Position numbers and translations under genes: made by a program. Below are positions 1 to 9,157 of a stretch of DNA of 36,975 bases, piece after piece (positions within the stretch are counted from its first letter, which is position 1; each line of letters begins with the position of its first letter). Origin of the DNA: Verrucomicrobiota bacterium (GTDB lineage: Bacteria > Verrucomicrobiota > Verrucomicrobiia > Limisphaerales > UBA9464). The notes beneath the pieces are model-generated. The model worked only from the letters and a program-made list of their open reading frames with translations, was not told the origin of the DNA and searched no databases. The stretch is from the NCBI GenBank assembly GCA_016871615.1, contig VHCX01000032.1, forward strand, positions 1-36,975. The letters are read 5' to 3'.

Positions 1-1
1 C

Positions 2-436
2 ATCGACTGGGTGGAGCCCATGGCGCGGACGCTGCAGGCCCTCGGGCTGCGGCGGGCCATGGTGGTCTCAGGCGAGGTTCCCGGCCACGGCACGCTCGAC
101 GAGTTGTCCACGCTCGGGACCAACCATGTGGCCGAGTTCTACCAGGACCGCGGCTTCAGCACCTCGACCGGATCGCCGACCGACTTCCCGGTGGCGCCGG
201 CGACCCTGGCGGACCTAGAGGGCGGCAGCGCCGCCGACAACGCCGCGATCCTCGTGCGCCTGCTGGAGGGTGCGGACCAAGGTCCCCGGCGCGATGCGGT
301 GCTGCTCAACGCCTCGGCGGCGCTCTTCGTTGCATCCCGCGTGCGCAGCATGGGGGAGGGTTGGGATCTGGCCGACAAACTCCTGCGGGACCGCCGTGTG
401 CTGAAAACCCTCGAGGCGCTGCGCCAAACCAGCTGA
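2..436 (+). CDS. trpD: Anthranilate phosphoribosyltransferase, C-terminal part (5' end outside window)
   Basis: The frame is open from the first bases of the window and ends at TGA 434-436, so only the last ~144 residues are present. The piece carries the TrpD C-terminal signature: the VVSGE strand, the LDELS segment, and the GGSAADNAAIL / GPRRDAVLLNASAAL stretch that lines the phosphoribosyl-anthranilate site. TrpD transfers phosphoribose from PRPP to anthranilate in cytoplasmic tryptophan synthesis. A GTG at 11 and an ATG at 20 lie in frame, but the sequence N-terminal to them (IDWVEPMA) is still TrpD-like, so neither is the true start. A trpG-type gene lies about 4.3 kb away on the opposite strand, so the pathway genes are near each other but not in one operon. 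Confidence 0.93.
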   Translation: MDWVEPMARTLQALGLRRAMVVSGEVPGHGTLDELSTLGTNHVAEFYQDRGFSTSTGSPTDFPVAPATLADLEGGSAADNAAILVRLLEGADQGPRRDAVLLNASAALFVASRVRSMGEGWDLADKLLRDRRVLKTLEALRQTS

Positions 437-519
437 ACCATCCCTTGGAGAGGACCCTGGCACCGGACCACCCCCGCGGCCGATCCCCGGCTCCGCATCC
501 ATAGATCCCCAGCGAATCG

Positions 520-1263
520 ATGCCTCCCGAACTGACCCTGCAACAGTGGGCGCTGGCCTGCCTGGCCGCCGTGGGCATCGGGGTCTCCAAGAGCGGTCTG
601 CCCGGGGTGAGCCTGCTGCATGTGGTGCTCTTCGCCCAACTCTTCCCCGGACTGCAGTCCACCGGAGTCGTCCTTCCGATGCTCGTGGCGGGCGACATCG
701 GTGCGGTGCTGCTCTTCCGGCGCCATGCCGATTGGCACCACATCCGACGCACCCTCGCGCCGGCCGGCCTCGGGGTGGTCGCCGGCTGGGCGGTGATGCA
801 GCTGCAGGGACAGACCGACTTCCGGCCGGCGATCGGCGCCATCGTGCTGGCCCTGGCGGTGATCCAGCTCATCCGGCACTGGCGGCCCCAGACGCTCTCC
901 GAACTGCCGCATACGCGCGGCTTCGCCTGGGGCATCGGCCTGCTGTCCGGCGGCGTGACCATGGTCGCCAACGCGGCCGGCCCGGTGATGGCCCTCTACC
1001 TCGTGGCGGTGGCACTGCCCAAGAACGTGTTCGTGGGAACGAGCGCCTGGTTCTTCCTGCTCATCAACCTCTTCAAGATCCCGTTCAGCCTGCAGTTGGG
1101 ACTCATCAACGGGCACTCGCTGGCCCTCAACCTGCGACTGCTGCCGCTGGTGGTCGCGGGGCTCTTCCTGGGCCGGGCCGTGGTGTCGCACCTGCCCCAG
1201 CGCACCTTCGACACCTTCATCCTGGTCTTCGCCTGGGTGGCAGCCCTGCGACTGCTACTGTAG
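520..1263 (+). CDS. TSUP-family permease (sulfite exporter TauE/SafE-like)
   Basis: This is a 247-residue, strongly hydrophobic protein with about seven or eight membrane segments arranged as two similar halves, as in the TauE/SafE (TSUP) family. The first half opens with a loop bearing GVSKSGLPG and the second with LLSGGVTMVANAAGPVMALYL, the family's paired Gly/Pro-rich loops. Members move small anions or organosulfur compounds (sulfite, sulfoacetate, similar) across the inner membrane; the substrate here cannot be read from sequence. It starts at ATG 520, 83 bases after trpD, without a visible Shine-Dalgarno sequence. It ends convergently with the transglycosylase gene 57 bases away. cysK lies about 1.3 kb further on, which makes a sulfur role tempting but unproven. 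Confidence 0.85.
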   Translation: MPPELTLQQWALACLAAVGIGVSKSGLPGVSLLHVVLFAQLFPGLQSTGVVLPMLVAGDIGAVLLFRRHADWHHIRRTLAPAGLGVVAGWAVMQLQGQTDFRPAIGAIVLALAVIQLIRHWRPQTLSELPHTRGFAWGIGLLSGGVTMVANAAGPVMALYLVAVALPKNVFVGTSAWFFLLINLFKIPFSLQLGLINGHSLALNLRLLPLVVAGLFLGRAVVSHLPQRTFDTFILVFAWVAALRLLL

Positions 1264-1320
1264 GCGACCCCGGAGAACAGGAGCCTGCCTGGGGCGCCGA
1301 TCCGGTCGTCAGTCCGACGG

Positions 1321-2394
1321 TCATCGACGCACCACCGGCGCCGTGGCTGCCGGCAACCGGGCCAGCGACCGGCCCTCGCGACGCTGGAGGACCTCGTCGA
1401 TGCGGGGCACGTACATCTGGGTCTCCGCCGGGAGGTGGCGGGAAATCTCCTCGAAGGATCGGGCACGATGCCGGGCCAGCAGGTTGGCGACCCGGGTCTC
1501 GCCGGCATTGTAGGCGGCCAGGGCCAGCGGCCAGTCCTGGAACCTTCGGTGCAGGGCCGCCAGGTAGCGGGCCGAGGCCCGGGCGTTCTTCTCGGGCCGG
1601 TAGCGCTGGTCGAAGGGGAAGGTTGAGAGGCCCTGGGAACGGGCGGTGCCGGGCATGAGCTGGTACAACCCGGCCGCACCGGCCGGGCTGCGGGCGTCCG
1701 GATCGAAGGAGGACTCCACCTCCGCGATCCAGACCAGTTCCTCGGGCACCCCCTCCGCGCGGAAGATGGGCTTGAGTTGCGGGACGCGGCGACGGGCCTC
1801 GGTGGGCCAGGGCTCCACGATGGTGATGTCGGACCACACCCGGCGTTGCTGGGCGGCGGTGGGCACGCGGGTCGACGCCGTCGGGGCCTGGGCCGGGACC
1901 CGGGGAACGGACGGCGGGAGCACCGGACCCGGTGGAGTCCCGGGTCCCGGACCCGGTGGCCGGGGAACCAGCGATGGACGCTGGACCGGCGGCCTCACCC
2001 CGGGAGGCGACGCCATCTCGCGGGCCAGCAACCCGGCCGCCCGGAAATAGTCCATGCGGGCCCTCAGCCATGGGACGTAGGGCTGCAAGGCCGTTTCACG
2101 CTCAAGCCACGGGAGCAACGCCCCGGCCACCCGACCCAACTCGGCCAGGTCGAGCACGTCCTCGGCCACCAACCGGTCCTGGAGGCGTTTGAGCAGGGGC
2201 TCGACCTGCGACGGGTCGAGTTCGGGCAGCGGGGGCAGGGCCTCTTCGTCGATGTTCTCTTCCCACCAGCGCTGTCCGGCCTCCAGCAGGGTCCCGAGGT
2301 CCCCGGCGGCACCGGGGGCGACCGCCTGGGCGTGCAGGCAGACGGGCATCGCCAGGATCGCGGCGAGCAGGAGGAATCGGGAGTGGGACTTCAC
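1321..2394 (-). CDS. MltD-like lytic transglycosylase (SLT domain), secreted
   Basis: The 357-residue protein starts with GTG and a signal peptide (residues 1-23, ending near LHAQA). Residues 30-125 are an unassigned helical region and 130-180 a Pro-rich linker. The catalytic SLT domain runs from about 205 to 330. It holds the family motif with catalytic Glu227 in EVESSFDP, then GAAGLYQLMPGTA, a YRPEKNARASARYL helix and LALAAYNAGE, as in MltD/Slt enzymes that cleave the MurNAc-GlcNAc bond to 1,6-anhydro products. Unlike E. coli MltD it has no C-terminal LysM repeats. Location is periplasmic or outer-membrane attached; I see no lipobox cysteine at the cleavage site. It is divergent from cysK across 167 bases. 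Confidence 0.85.
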   Translation of the reverse strand: MKSHSRFLLLAAILAMPVCLHAQAVAPGAAGDLGTLLEAGQRWWEENIDEEALPPLPELDPSQVEPLLKRLQDRLVAEDVLDLAELGRVAGALLPWLERETALQPYVPWLRARMDYFRAAGLLAREMASPPGVRPPVQRPSLVPRPPGPGPGTPPGPVLPPSVPRVPAQAPTASTRVPTAAQQRRVWSDITIVEPWPTEARRRVPQLKPIFRAEGVPEELVWIAEVESSFDPDARSPAGAAGLYQLMPGTARSQGLSTFPFDQRYRPEKNARASARYLAALHRRFQDWPLALAAYNAGETRVANLLARHRARSFEEISRHLPAETQMYVPRIDEVLQRREGRSLARLPAATAPVVRR

Positions 2395-2561
2395 GCTGGG
2401 ACCTGGCGGAGCATCGTGCGGGACAGGCCCCCGGGCAAACCCGGGACAGCCGATACGCCAGGAGGCTCGCGGCGATGTTCCCGGGCGAAAGGGCGAAAAC
2501 CCGGACTTGCGGCGACGGATCCGACCGACAAACTCCCGTCGATCTCCAAACTCCTCCGATC

Positions 2562-3557
2562 ATGGGCCGCATCTACAACAACATCGTCGAGACCGTCGGG
2601 CGCACGCCGCTCGTCCGCCTGAACCGCATCCCCGCCAGCCTGGGCGTGGATCCCTCCACCCAGGTCCTCCTCAAGTGCGAGTTCTTCAACCCGCTGGGAT
2701 CGGTGAAGGACCGCATCGGCATGGCCATGATCGAGCAGGCTGAGCGTCGCGGCGTGCTCAAGCCGGGCACCACCATCATCGAGCCCACCTCGGGCAACAC
2801 CGGCATCGCGCTGGCCTTCGTTGCCGCCGCCAAGGGCTACAAGGTCATCCTGACCATGCCCGAGACCATGTCGCTGGAGCGCCGCACGCTGCTGGCGCTG
2901 CTCGGGGCCAAGCTGGTGCTGACCCCCGGCAGCGAGGGCATGCGCGGCGCGATCGCCCGGGCCGAGCTCCTGGCCAAGGAGATCCCCGATGCGTGGATCC
3001 CGCAGCAGTTCGAGAACGGCGACAATCCCTCGATCCACACCGCGACGACCGGGCCGGAGATCTGGGAGGACACTGGAGGGGCCGTGGACGTCCTGGTCGC
3101 CGCGGTGGGCACGGGCGGCACCATCACCGGCTGCTACGAGTACATCAAACCGCTCAAGCCGTCCTTCACCGCCATCGCGGTCGAGCCCAAGGACTCGCCG
3201 GTCATCTCGCAGACCCTGCACGGCGACCCGGTGAAGCCGGGACCGCACAAGATCCAGGGCACCGGGGCCGGCTTCGTGCCGAAGAACCTCCGGCTCAAGG
3301 ATGCCGCCGGCAACGCCCAGATCGTCGAGGCCGTGCAAGTCGGCAACGACGACGCCTTCGCCATCGCGCGCCGCCTGGCCAAGGAGGAGGGCATCCTCGC
3401 CGGCATCTCGTCCGGGGCCAATGTCTGGGCCGCCATCGAGGTGGCCAAGCGCCCCGAAAACCAGGGCAAGACGATCGTGACGGTCGCCTGCTCGACCGGT
3501 GAGCGCTACCTGTCCACCGCCCTGGCCGCCGAGGCGCGCGCCGAGGTCGGAGGCTGA
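2562..3557 (+). CDS. cysK: Cysteine synthase A (O-acetylserine sulfhydrylase)
   Basis: The 331-residue protein is a textbook fold-type II PLP enzyme. Lys49 in NPLGSVKDR is the Schiff-base lysine. The TSGNTG loop that binds the amino-acid substrate, the GTGGTITG phosphate-binding loop and a C-terminal SSGAN segment are all present. It condenses O-acetylserine with sulfide to give cysteine. The start is the ATG at 2562, because the sequence matches the CysK N-terminus (MGRIYNNIVETVGRTPLVRL) from that point; the open frame upstream is not CysK-like. No Shine-Dalgarno is visible. The gene stands alone and is closed by a hairpin terminator at 3591-3625. An extra ~15 residues around GVDPSTQ lengthen the first loop slightly. 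Confidence 0.97.
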   Translation: MGRIYNNIVETVGRTPLVRLNRIPASLGVDPSTQVLLKCEFFNPLGSVKDRIGMAMIEQAERRGVLKPGTTIIEPTSGNTGIALAFVAAAKGYKVILTMPETMSLERRTLLALLGAKLVLTPGSEGMRGAIARAELLAKEIPDAWIPQQFENGDNPSIHTATTGPEIWEDTGGAVDVLVAAVGTGGTITGCYEYIKPLKPSFTAIAVEPKDSPVISQTLHGDPVKPGPHKIQGTGAGFVPKNLRLKDAAGNAQIVEAVQVGNDDAFAIARRLAKEEGILAGISSGANVWAAIEVAKRPENQGKTIVTVACSTGERYLSTALAAEARAEVGG

Positions 3558-3590
3558 AACTCCTCGAAGACCCTCCCGTTGAAACGAACC

Positions 3591-3625
3591 AGGCCGCGTG
3601 GCATCCCATGCGGCCTGTGGTTTTT
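3591..3625 (+). terminator. Rho-independent terminator after cysK
   Basis: A 10-bp stem (3591-3600 paired with 3607-3616, one G-U pair) closes a 6-base loop (3601-3606) and is followed, after GTGG, by five T residues at 3621-3625. It starts 34 bases after the cysK stop. The same hairpin could act weakly for the convergent dehydrogenase gene, but there is no good U-tract in that direction. Confidence 0.85.
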
Positions 3626-3671
3626 CAGGGCGAAGCGAACCCCTGAAGCTCGGTGGAACCGGCCCGGGCGA

Positions 3672-4676
3672 TCAGGGCTCGCTCGACAGGCGGACCACCA
3701 GCTTGCCGAACTGTTCGCCGCGCTCCATCCGCTCGAAGGCCGCGCCGACGTGGTCCAGGTCGAACACTTCGCTGACCACCGGCTTGATGGCGTGGGTCTT
3801 CACGAACGCCACCATGCCGGCGAAGTCGGCCGGGCTGCCCATGGTGGTGCCCAGGAGCGAGATCTGGCGCCAGAACAGCTTGCGGGTCGGCAGCTCCGGC
3901 GGATTCCCGCGGGTCGCCCCGAAGAAGACGATCCGCCCGCCCGAGGCGGTGAGGTCGATGAGCGTCTCGAAGCCGGGGCCGGCGGCACTGTCGACCACCA
4001 CGTCGAAGGGTCCGTGGTGCTTGCCGAATTCGACATGCCAGTCGGGCAGGCTGTAGAGGGTGCCGGCCTTGGAGCCCAATTCGTGGGCGCGCTCGAGCTT
4101 CCAGGGCGCGCTTGAGGTGACGCACGGGATGGCTCCGGCGGCGGCGGCGAACTGCAGGGCGAAAAGGGCCGTGCCTGCGCCGATGCCGTGGATGAGGATG
4201 CGCTCGTGGGCCTTGAGACCAGCACGGCTGAAGACCGCGCGGTAGGCGGTGAGTCCGGCCAGCGGCAGCACCGCGGCCTCCTCCCACGACAGGTGCGTGG
4301 GCTTCGGGGCCAACTGTGTCGCCGGGATGCTGACGAACTCGGCCAGCGTGCCGTCGCGCGGCAACCCCAGGATGGAGAAACGGGGCTCCTGGGCCTTCTC
4401 GGAGTGCCCCCAATCGAGCGACGGATTCAGGATGACCTCCTGCCCCACCAGCGCGGGATCCACACCCGGGCCGGTCTCGACCACGGTGCCCGCGCCGTCG
4501 GAGCCGGGAATGACCGGGAACTTCAAGCCGGCGTAGTGCCCACCCTTGATCCACACATCCCGGTGGTTCAGCGCGGCTGCGTGCAATCGAACGACCACCT
4601 CGCCGGCATGCGGCGTCGGTTGCGGCACGGTGTCGACGACGAGTTCCTGGACTCCACGGAGGACGGCGGCTTTCAC
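3672..4676 (-). CDS. Zinc-type alcohol dehydrogenase-like / quinone oxidoreductase (MDR superfamily)
   Basis: The 334-residue protein starts with GTG. It has an N-terminal GroES-like domain with ALNHRD (residues 35-40), where Asn37 replaces the zinc-binding Cys of true alcohol dehydrogenases. The FPVIPGSDGAG strand comes next, then a Rossmann domain with the nucleotide-binding loop HGIGAGTALFAL (about 163-174). The four-cysteine structural-zinc loop near residues 90-110 is absent. This places it with the zinc-independent NADPH:quinone reductase/enoyl reductase-like MDR enzymes; the substrate is unknown. It lies 48 bases downstream of trpG on the same strand and may be co-transcribed, but it also has a -10-like TACACT 9 bases before its start. 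Confidence 0.88.
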   Translation of the reverse strand: MKAAVLRGVQELVVDTVPQPTPHAGEVVVRLHAAALNHRDVWIKGGHYAGLKFPVIPGSDGAGTVVETGPGVDPALVGQEVILNPSLDWGHSEKAQEPRFSILGLPRDGTLAEFVSIPATQLAPKPTHLSWEEAAVLPLAGLTAYRAVFSRAGLKAHERILIHGIGAGTALFALQFAAAAGAIPCVTSSAPWKLERAHELGSKAGTLYSLPDWHVEFGKHHGPFDVVVDSAAGPGFETLIDLTASGGRIVFFGATRGNPPELPTRKLFWRQISLLGTTMGSPADFAGMVAFVKTHAIKPVVSEVFDLDHVGAAFERMERGEQFGKLVVRLSSEP

Positions 4677-4685
4677 GGGGACAGG

Positions 4686-4714
4686 AGTGTACGGCCGGCA
4701 ACCTGCCGAGGCGA
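4686..4714 (-). promoter_or_regulatory. Candidate promoter for the MDR dehydrogenase (leaderless type)
   Basis: On the minus strand a -10-like TACACT (4686-4691) lies 9 bases before the GTG at 4676. A weak -35-like TCGCCT (4709-4714) is 17 bases upstream of it. Initiation about 7 bases after the -10 would put the RNA 5' end within a few bases of the start codon. The -35 match is poor, so confidence rests on the -10 and the recurring spacing seen in this window. Confidence 0.35.
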
Positions 4715-4724
4715 GCCCCGGGAC

Positions 4725-5294
4725 TCAACCCAGCCTGAGGAAATTGGCCAGGAGAGTCTTGCCGTTCTCCGTGAGGATGCTCTCGGGATGGAACTGCACG
4801 CCCCAGATCGGCAGCGCCGTGTGCCTCACGCCCATCACCTCGCCCTCCTCGGTCCATGCCGTCACCACCAGTTCGGGCGGCAACGTCTCGCGCCGCGCCA
4901 CCAGCGAGTGGTAGCGGGTGGCGTTGAAGGGGTTGGGCATGCCCTCGAAGAGGTCCTTGCCGTCGTGGAAGATGGGCGAGGTCTTGCCATGCATCATGCG
5001 GTGGTTGACCTCCACCGTCGCCCCGAAGGTGTGGCAAATGCACTGATGCCCCAGGCAGACCCCGAGGATCGGCACCCGGCGCGCGGAGAAGGCGCGGATC
5101 AGGTCATTGGAAAGGCCGGCCTCCCGCGGCGAGCAGGGCCCGGGCGAAATCAGCACCCGTTCCGGCTTCAGCGCCAGGGCCTCCTCCACGCGGATCTGGT
5201 CATTGCGATGCACCTGCATCTCCACGCCCATCTCGCCGAGGTACTGGACGAGGTTGAAGGTGAACGAGTCGTAGTTGTCGATGACCAGCAGCAT
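4725..5294 (-). CDS. trpG: Anthranilate/aminodeoxychorismate synthase glutamine amidotransferase subunit
   Basis: The 189-residue protein is a class I glutamine amidotransferase with the complete triad: Cys80 in GVCLGHQ, and His169 and Glu171 in FHPES. The N-terminal [15 protein letters not shown] and ISPGPCSP motifs are those of the TrpG/PabA family. It releases ammonia from glutamine for the chorismate-using partner (TrpE or PabB), giving anthranilate or 4-amino-4-deoxychorismate. TrpG and PabA cannot be told apart by sequence alone, and one protein often serves both pathways. trpD nearby favours the tryptophan role. No trpE/pabB is in the window. The length is normal for the family. A promoter-like element sits 9 bases upstream of the ATG. 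Confidence 0.93.
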   Translation of the reverse strand: MLLVIDNYDSFTFNLVQYLGEMGVEMQVHRNDQIRVEEALALKPERVLISPGPCSPREAGLSNDLIRAFSARRVPILGVCLGHQCICHTFGATVEVNHRMMHGKTSPIFHDGKDLFEGMPNPFNATRYHSLVARRETLPPELVVTAWTEEGEVMGVRHTALPIWGVQFHPESILTENGKTLLANFLRLG

Positions 5295-5303
5295 GACCCG
5301 GAC

Positions 5304-5332
5304 ACGCTAGTCGCGCCGGGCCGGGTTGGGAA
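5304..5332 (-). promoter_or_regulatory. Candidate promoter for trpG (leaderless type)
   Basis: Minus-strand TTCCCA (5327-5332), a 17-base spacer, then TAGCGT (5304-5309), which ends 9 bases before the ATG at 5294. Predicted initiation falls at or within a few bases of the start codon. No leader peptide, attenuator hairpin or TRAP-type repeat is visible in the 196 bases between trpG and the divergent protease gene. Confidence 0.45.
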
Positions 5333-5490
5333 GCCCGGCCCCCCCGGGGTCGACGTGGGCCGCCGGTGCCGACCCTGAACCGGTCACCGGGGCGGCACGG
5401 GCCGTGCGGCGGCTTCCACCCCGGAAAACCGCTGGCGCGGCCGGGGTCCGGGATCCAGCTTCCCCCGCGGGACAACGATCCCGCATCCGC

Positions 5491-8400
5491 ATGAACCGGT
5501 TCCTCCGACTGCCCCCCCCGCTCCTCGGCCTCGTCTGGACCCTCGGCGGGTCGGCGGCACCGGCCACCTACCAGTTGATCCTGATGGGCGATTCCGTGGT
5601 GGAGGCACGCGAGTCGCAGGCCAAGTCGGGCCGCCCCCGGAAGGACCAGGTCGAGGCGGGCAAGGCCCGTCACCGGGCCCTCGTCGGCGAACATGCCGTG
5701 CTCCAGAAACGCCTGGCCGGGTCGGGCACGGTCGTGATCGGGAGCACCTCTACGCTGGTGAACAGCCTCGTCGTGACGGCCGAACCGACGGAACTCGACC
5801 GGCTGCAGGCCCTTCCCGGGGTGCTCCGGGTCGAGCGGGTGCGGCCGATGGAGCGCCACACCCGCACCTCGGTGCCCTTCATCGGCGCGCCTCAGGCCTG
5901 GCTACCTCAGGGCGCGGAATCCGGCATCACCGGCAAGGGACTGCGCATCGCGGTGATCGACTCCGGGATCGACTACCTCCACGCCCAGTTCGGCGGCTCC
6001 GGGGATCCGGCCGACTACGCCGGGAACAACCCGGCCCTCGTCGAGCCGGGCACCTTCCCCACGGCCAAGGTCGTCGGCGGATGGGATTTCGCCGGCGACG
6101 ACTACGACTCGTCGGGGGAATTCGGCCGGACATCCCCCCGGCCCGACGCCGACCCGCTCGACCCGCTGCCCAACGGTCATGGCTCCCACGTGGCCGGGAT
6201 CGCCGCCGGTCTGGGCGTCCTGCCCGACGGCACCCCCTTCGCCGGCCCCTACGCCCCGGGCATCCACACCAACGGGTTCCGGATCGGCCCCGGCGTGGCG
6301 CCGGAAGCCTCGCTGCTGGCCTTCAAGGTTTTCGGCGCACGCGGCACCACGGCCCTCGTGCCGCTGGCCCTCGACCGGGCGGCGGATCCCAACCGGGACG
6401 GCGACACCTCCGACCGCGCGGACGTGGTCAACCTGTCCCTCGGCTCGGCCTTCGCCACCGACACCGAGACGACCCAGACCGCGGCGATCCGCCGACTCGC
6501 CACGCTGGGCTCGGTGGTGGTGATCTCGGCCGGGAACTCCGGGAACACCCATTACATCATCGGGGATCCCGGCGCCGCTCCGACCGCCGTCACGGTCGCC
6601 AACACCTTCGACGACGGCTCCACGTCCTCCACCATCACCGTCAACGCACCTGCGGAGGTGGCCGGGGACTACGCGATGATCGAGGGGGCGTTCACCCGGC
6701 CCATCGCCAACGGGCCCAGGATCTCCGCCCTGGTCGTGGCCACCCAGCCGGCTAATGCCTGCCGCGACGGCGACAACGGCTTGGTGACCAACACGAACGA
6801 ACTCCGGGGCCGCATCGCGCTGATCGACCGGGGCACCTGCTTCTTCACCAGCAAGGTCCGGGCGGCCCAGCAGGCCGGGGCGGTGGCCGTGGTGATGGTG
6901 AACAACGTGGACGGCTCTCCCATCCCGATGGGCGCGTCCGGCGACACCTCCGACATACGGATTCCCGGCGTGATGATCTCGAGGACCGACGGGGCCATCC
7001 TCAAGCGCCGTCTGGCCGAGGGCCTGACGATCACCCTCGAGCCGCGTGCGGCGACGGTCCGCCCCGAACTGGCCGACCGGCTCAACGACTCCAGCTCCCG
7101 CGGCCCGGTGGCCTTCTCCAGCCGGCTCAAGCCGGACCTGGCCGCGCCCGGCAGCGGCATCCCCTCGGCGAAGGCCGGATACGGTTTCGAGGCGCTGCCG
7201 ATGTCCGGGACCTCGATGTCGGCGCCGCACGTGGCCGGGGCGGCGGCCCTGCTCCGGCAGGCACGGCCGGACTGGAGCCCCCTCGAGATCAAGGCCGCAC
7301 TCATGAACACGGCGGTGCGTGCGGCCAATGGCGACGGCGTCGCGTACCCGGAGTCGCGGGTCGGCGCCGGACGGGTGTCGGTGCCCGCGGCGATGGCCAC
7401 GACGGTGATCGCCCAGGACGAGGCCTCGCCCGAGGAGGTCTCGGTGTCGCTCGGCGCGCTGGAATTGACCGGGCCCCTGAGCCTCGAACGCCGGGTGCGT
7501 CTGACCAACAAGGGGCCACGGCCGGTGACCCTCACGGTCTCGGCGAGCAACACGGTGGGCGCGGCCGCCGCGCGCATGGTGCCCGGGGTCGCCACGGTGA
7601 GCCTCGAGGCCGGTGCCAGCGCCTCGGTGCCGTTCCGCCTCGAGGCCGATCCGGAACGCGTCGGCGACGATCCGACCACGGGGGACATCCAGGGGACCCG
7701 GTTCCGGCCGAAGATGCCGGAGGCCAGCGGCCAGCTGTGGTTCCATGGCGGCCCGGTGCCGATCCACCTCCCGTGGCACGCGATCGTGCGCCCCCTCGCG
7801 CCGGCCCGGGCGGGCGCGCTCCGGGTGGGCCTGCCGGACGGATCAGGCCCCGTGTCCGTGCCGCTGCCGACGGTGCGGGAGGGCGCCCGGCCGACGGGCC
7901 GGGTGGGGGTGTTCCAGTGGGGAGGCTCCAGCGGCTCCCGCAACCTGCGGTTCCCCGACGGGGCCGGCGACCTGATCGGCTTCGGCGCCGCGACCGACCT
8001 CGCAGGAGGCGACATCGCGACGGCCAGGGTCTTCTTCGGCGTGGCGACGGCCGGCAAGTGGATCAGTCCCCAGCGCAGCTTCGTGCGGGTCGATGTCGAG
8101 ATCGACCTCGACAACAACGGCACGGTGGACGCCCGGGTGGTCAACACCTCCGCCGGCAACCTCAACGGGGACGACATCACCGACGACTCCCTCGCCGACG
8201 ACTTCCTCGTGTCGGCATCCCGGCGCACCCTCGGCACCAACTGGACCGGGGGCGACGTGCTCAACCTGCTCGACCCAAGGACGCAGGACACGGCCGTCTT
8301 CCACAATGGGGTGATGGTCCTGTCGGCCCCGGCCCCGGCGATCGGTCTGGGGGCGCGCAAGACCTCGTTCCGCTACCGGGTCGCCGTGGCCACCGAGGGG

Positions 8401-8976
8401 GCCAACGAGACCTCGGGATGGGCGTCGTTCGACCTGGCCGCACCGCTGGTGTCGACCGCGACGCCGGGCATCGACGGCTCGCCCTGGTTCGAGGAGGGGC
8501 GCCGCCTGCCGCTGCGGGTGGCCCGGACCGGATCGACGGTCCAGGTGCTGTTGCTGCACCTGCACAACCGCATCGGGGCGCAGGCCGAGGTGGTGCGCCT
8601 CGATCCCTCGGGCGACGACCTCGACGGCAACGGTCTGCCCGATGTGCTCGAACTGGCCCATTTCGATGGACTGGGCAACGTCGCCACCGCCGACCCGGAC
8701 GGCGATGGGCTGTCCACGGCCGATGAGTTGCGCCAGGGATCCGACCCCGTCGACGCGGTGTCGCCCCTCCGGGTGGAGGCGTTTTCGGCCGCCGCCGGGA
8801 CCGAGCTCCGATGGCCGGGCCGGGAGGGCCGGAGGTATTCGGTGCTCCGGGCCGACCGGCTCGAGGGCCCCTTCACGCCGGTCGCCACGGGTCTAGGCGG
8901 GGCGGCCGTGCCCCAGGCCTTCCGGGATCCCCAGGCCCCGGCGGGCGGGGCTTTCTACCGCGTGCGGGCCGATTGA
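5491..8976 (+). CDS. Secreted subtilisin-like (S8) serine protease with PA insert and C-terminal surface module
   Basis: Starting at ATG 5491, where a signal peptide (about residues 1-27) begins, the protein is 1161 residues. Residues ~30-130 look like an I9-type propeptide ending in a degenerate LQALPGVLRVERV. The S8 domain has Asp157 (AVIDSGID), His230 (NGHGSHVAG), Asn in ISAGNSGN and Ser575 (GTSMSAPHVAG). A protease-associated (PA) domain is inserted near 434-475 (GRIALIDRGTCFF). Beyond 620 come beta-rich domains of unassigned type, then a calcium-binding-like DPDGDGLSTADELRQGSDP stretch and a ~70-residue end module finishing in FYRVRAD. Predicted role: extracellular or cell-surface protein degradation. 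An in-frame ATG at 5326 would add 55 residues unlike a signal peptide and is not favoured. Confidence 0.9.
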   Translation: MNRFLRLPPPLLGLVWTLGGSAAPATYQLILMGDSVVEARESQAKSGRPRKDQVEAGKARHRALVGEHAVLQKRLAGSGTVVIGSTSTLVNSLVVTAEPTELDRLQALPGVLRVERVRPMERHTRTSVPFIGAPQAWLPQGAESGITGKGLRIAVIDSGIDYLHAQFGGSGDPADYAGNNPALVEPGTFPTAKVVGGWDFAGDDYDSSGEFGRTSPRPDADPLDPLPNGHGSHVAGIAAGLGVLPDGTPFAGPYAPGIHTNGFRIGPGVAPEASLLAFKVFGARGTTALVPLALDRAADPNRDGDTSDRADVVNLSLGSAFATDTETTQTAAIRRLATLGSVVVISAGNSGNTHYIIGDPGAAPTAVTVANTFDDGSTSSTITVNAPAEVAGDYAMIEGAFTRPIANGPRISALVVATQPANACRDGDNGLVTNTNELRGRIALIDRGTCFFTSKVRAAQQAGAVAVVMVNNVDGSPIPMGASGDTSDIRIPGVMISRTDGAILKRRLAEGLTITLEPRAATVRPELADRLNDSSSRGPVAFSSRLKPDLAAPGSGIPSAKAGYGFEALPMSGTSMSAPHVAGAAALLRQARPDWSPLEIKAALMNTAVRAANGDGVAYPESRVGAGRVSVPAAMATTVIAQDEASPEEVSVSLGALELTGPLSLERRVRLTNKGPRPVTLTVSASNTVGAAAARMVPGVATVSLEAGASASVPFRLEADPERVGDDPTTGDIQGTRFRPKMPEASGQLWFHGGPVPIHLPWHAIVRPLAPARAGALRVGLPDGSGPVSVPLPTVREGARPTGRVGVFQWGGSSGSRNLRFPDGAGDLIGFGAATDLAGGDIATARVFFGVATAGKWISPQRSFVRVDVEIDLDNNGTVDARVVNTSAGNLNGDDITDDSLADDFLVSASRRTLGTNWTGGDVLNLLDPRTQDTAVFHNGVMVLSAPAPAIGLGARKTSFRYRVAVATEGANETSGWASFDLAAPLVSTATPGIDGSPWFEEGRRLPLRVARTGSTVQVLLLHLHNRIGAQAEVVRLDPSGDDLDGNGLPDVLELAHFDGLGNVATADPDGDGLSTADELRQGSDPVDAVSPLRVEAFSAAAGTELRWPGREGRRYSVLRADRLEGPFTPVATGLGGAAVPQAFRDPQAPAGGAFYRVRAD

Positions 8977-9157
8977 GCGCCGCCTCCCGGTGCGCCCCGC
9001 CCGGCACACCTGCCCGACGACCGTGGGACCGGGCACCGCGCAGGCCCCGGTGCGTCGACTCCAGATTATTACGTGACGGGATGGCCGGGGATGGTGTAGG
9101 CAATGTCTTTTCCGCGGGTTCCGGTCGGTCGGTTCCAGGGCGGAAACGATCGCGACG

